Below are positions 5,919-7,212 of a stretch of 7,212 bases of DNA, piece by piece. Each line of letters opens with the position of its first letter. Position 1 is the stretch's first letter. Source of the stretch: Patescibacteria group bacterium (GTDB lineage: Bacteria > Patescibacteriota > Minisyncoccia > Phycocordibacterales > UBA1006); the NCBI GenBank assembly GCA_020428615.1, contig JAGQMO010000022.1, positions 1 through 7,212 of the forward strand. The letters are read 5' to 3'. Under the pieces are notes generated by a model. That model saw only the letters and a list, made by a program, of their open reading frames with translations, was not told where the DNA came from and ran no database searches. A program made the translations under genes and the position numbers.

Positions 5919-6350
5919 TTAGGAGGGTAATGATTCAGCGTTTTCTTGTTCCTCTTGCGCCTGTTGCGCTTCCGTATAATTATTTTTGTAAGGACTATTT
6001 GTTTTCGTACTGTACAGCGTGTAACGATACTCCTTTTGTTTTCCGAATGAGTCCGTGACGACTATTTCCATTATATTCGTTCCAGGAGAGAGAACAACGA
6101 CTTCGCTAAATGTACTATCGTCATTCATAGGAATGGTTCTTTCGTTGATCGTCATTGATTCTGTGTTGTTCGTTGATCCTTCAACCAATACGCTCAATGT
6201 TTCAATGGTTTGGTAGCGCTCGAGCGATATGTCTACAATGCGAGGTCCTTGCAAATATCGTCCGAATCGATTGTATCCAAATATACTGATCCCGATAAAG
6301 AAGAGCACCCCAATGGTTCGTATCAGTATCGTGCGTGGTGTTCGTTCCAT
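5919..6350 (-). CDS. Small single-pass membrane protein with an Ig-like extracytoplasmic domain, function unknown
   Basis: The 143-residue protein has a short basic N-terminus (MERTPRTILIRT) and one hydrophobic segment at about residues 8-26, which acts as an uncleaved anchor. A beta-rich domain follows at about 34-113 (GPRIVDISLERY, TLSVLVEG, MTINERTIPM, FSEVVVLSPGTNIMEIVVTD). This pattern of a repeated strand, a short hairpin and a G-x-N-x-(I/V) turn resembles glucodextranase-B/Ig-like domains of surface proteins. The tail (125-143) is Gln/Glu-rich and probably disordered. The orientation is expected to be domain outside. It begins two bases after the ftsK stop codon and ends 11 bases before recA, so it is cotranscribed and probably translationally coupled with ftsK. 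The position suggests an envelope role linked to division, but this is inference. Confidence 0.8.
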   Translation of the reverse strand: MERTPRTILIRTIGVLFFIGISIFGYNRFGRYLQGPRIVDISLERYQTIETLSVLVEGSTNNTESMTINERTIPMNDDSTFSEVVVLSPGTNIMEIVVTDSFGKQKEYRYTLYSTKTNSPYKNNYTEAQQAQEEQENAESLPS

Positions 6351-6352
6351 AC

Positions 6353-7212
6353 TTATTCTTCATCGGAATCCCCCTTGTTCATGTCCCCATCATATGGGGG
6401 GGTTATGTGTTCTGGATTCTCGCTCGCATACACTTCTCGCGGTTTTGATCCGTTTGCAGGTCCTACAATCCCTTGTTCTTCAAGAATATCGATAATTCGA
6501 GCAGCTCGACTGTAACCGATTGAGAGACGGCGTTGCAGGTAAGATGTTGATGCTTTTTTACTCTCAAGCACAACCATACGTGCTTCTTCAACGAGTGGAT
6601 CCTCATCTTCTCCATCGGCAAGGGTAATCCCTCCAGCCCCTTCTTGCAAATGTTCATCAGGTAGGGATATTGTATCATCAAGTTCAAATTTATAGTGTTT
6701 CTGAATGTATGCTACGACTCGTTTTACCTCTTCCTCTGAAACGTACGGACTTTGTACGCGTACGGGTTCATTTGACCCTTCTCCTTTGTATAACATATCT
6801 CCGTATCCAAGGAGTTTTTCAGCTCCGCTCGTATCTAAAATCGTCCGCGAATCAATTTGTGAAGCAACCTTCATTGCTAATCGAGTTGGAACGTTCGCCT
6901 TAATGAGACCGGTAATAACATTCACTGATGGTCGTTGTGTTGCAAGAATGAGGTGAATCCCAACCGCACGCGACATTTGCGCCAATCGTACGATTGCTGA
7001 TTCCAATTCTCGAGGGTACGCGCTCATGATATCTGAGAGCTCATCAATAATAACAACGATGTACGGCATTTTTTCTGGGAGTTCTCCCGATGTATCTTCT
7101 ATATCTTCAGGAGAGAGATCTTTATAGAGTGGAGCGACAATGGTGCTGTGGTATGAATCAATATCACGTACTGCTTGGCTCTGGAGGACATCATACCGGC
7201 GCTCCATTTCTT
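6353..7212 (-). CDS. ftsK: DNA translocase FtsK, C-terminal part (5' partial)
   Basis: FtsK is a septum-anchored hexameric motor that moves chromosome DNA during division. The window holds the last ~286 residues; the reading frame stays open through the edge at 7212, so the ATG at 7207 is internal (the context EMERRYDVL is typical of the motor core). Visible are the Walker B segment YIVVIIDELSDIM (bases about 7025-7063), the LATQRPSVNVITGLIKANVP stretch, the SRTILDTSGAEKLLGYGDML stretch, and a C-terminal winged-helix gamma domain (about 6424-6598: QRRLSIGYSRAARIID, then EEQGIVGPANGSKPREV) that in the family reads DNA orientation sequences. The Walker A motif, the linker and the membrane segments lie outside. 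A short acidic tail (MNKGDSDEE) follows the gamma domain. The gene leads into the small membrane-protein gene with a two-base gap. Confidence 0.96.
   Translation of the reverse strand, partial: EMERRYDVLQSQAVRDIDSYHSTIVAPLYKDLSPEDIEDTSGELPEKMPYIVVIIDELSDIMSAYPRELESAIVRLAQMSRAVGIHLILATQRPSVNVITGLIKANVPTRLAMKVASQIDSRTILDTSGAEKLLGYGDMLYKGEGSNEPVRVQSPYVSEEEVKRVVAYIQKHYKFELDDTISLPDEHLQEGAGGITLADGEDEDPLVEEARMVVLESKKASTSYLQRRLSIGYSRAARIIDILEEQGIVGPANGSKPREVYASENPEHITPPYDGDMNKGDSDEE

Noticed and set aside
6010..6017. CTGTACAG palindrome upstream of recA, considered as an SOS/LexA box
   Set aside because: It lies within coding sequence about 100 bases before recA and lacks the spacing of known LexA operators.
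5921..6058. Plus-strand AGGAGG three bases before an ATG at 5930, opening a 42-codon frame
   Set aside because: It is the best Shine-Dalgarno match in the window but lies antisense to the end of the small membrane-protein gene, in an organism that shows no Shine-Dalgarno use elsewhere here. The encoded peptide has no recognisable feature. Probably chance.
1..7212. tRNA, rRNA, CRISPR array, insertion sequence or attachment site
   Set aside because: No cloverleaf, repeat-spacer pattern, transposase or flanking inverted/direct repeats were seen by eye, including at the suspected junction around 1963-2054.

Overview
The window joins two regions that look different. From about 2020 to the right-hand end it reads as a Patescibacteria/CPR-type (Parcubacteria-like) chromosome. 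It carries compact, divergent but complete housekeeping genes (triosephosphate isomerase, phosphoglycerate kinase, RNase HI, RecA, FtsK), almost no intergenic DNA and no clear Shine-Dalgarno sites. From position 1 to about 2010 it carries the tail of one FG-GAP/VCBS repeat protein and one complete 560-residue secreted FG-GAP/VCBS protein. The latter has the marks of a Bacteroidetes type IX secretion cargo: a signal peptide cleaved before Gln, and a C-terminal T9SS type A sorting domain. The taxonomic reading is inference from protein character; no search was possible.

Layout, plus strand: partial FG-GAP protein (1-120), terminator (172-199), sigma70-like promoter (205-234), secreted beta-propeller / metal-binding / T9SS-tail protein (280-1962), terminator (1983-2010), tpiA (2055-2855), pgk (2898-4049). 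A bidirectional terminator (4036-4062) separates pgk from the convergent minus-strand genes. Minus strand, in transcription order from the right edge: 3' part of ftsK (7212-6353), a small single-pass membrane protein with an Ig-like domain (6350-5919), recA (5907-4822), then rnhA (4795-4061). ftsK, the small gene and recA are 2 and 11 bases apart and are probably one operon. recA ends in its own terminator and rnhA has its own promoter.

Functionally, tpiA and pgk are two lower-glycolysis steps set as neighbouring but separately transcribed units. The minus-strand group concerns chromosome maintenance: DNA translocation at the septum (FtsK), recombination (RecA) and RNA:DNA hybrid removal (RNase HI). 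The two FG-GAP proteins would act outside the cell.

The most notable points are: (1) a Bacteroidetes-style T9SS cargo gene next to CPR core genes, which means gene transfer, a chimeric contig, or an unappreciated sorting system; (2) tpiA, pgk and rnhA each have an extended -10 box (TGn plus hexamer) ending only 6-7 bases before the ATG, which predicts leaderless mRNAs; (3) tpiA, pgk and recA each have the stop codon inside, or overlapping the loop of, their own terminator hairpin; (4) RNase HI has a C-terminal domain resembling the hybrid-binding/viroplasmin fold, which sits at the N-terminus in eukaryotic RNase H1.
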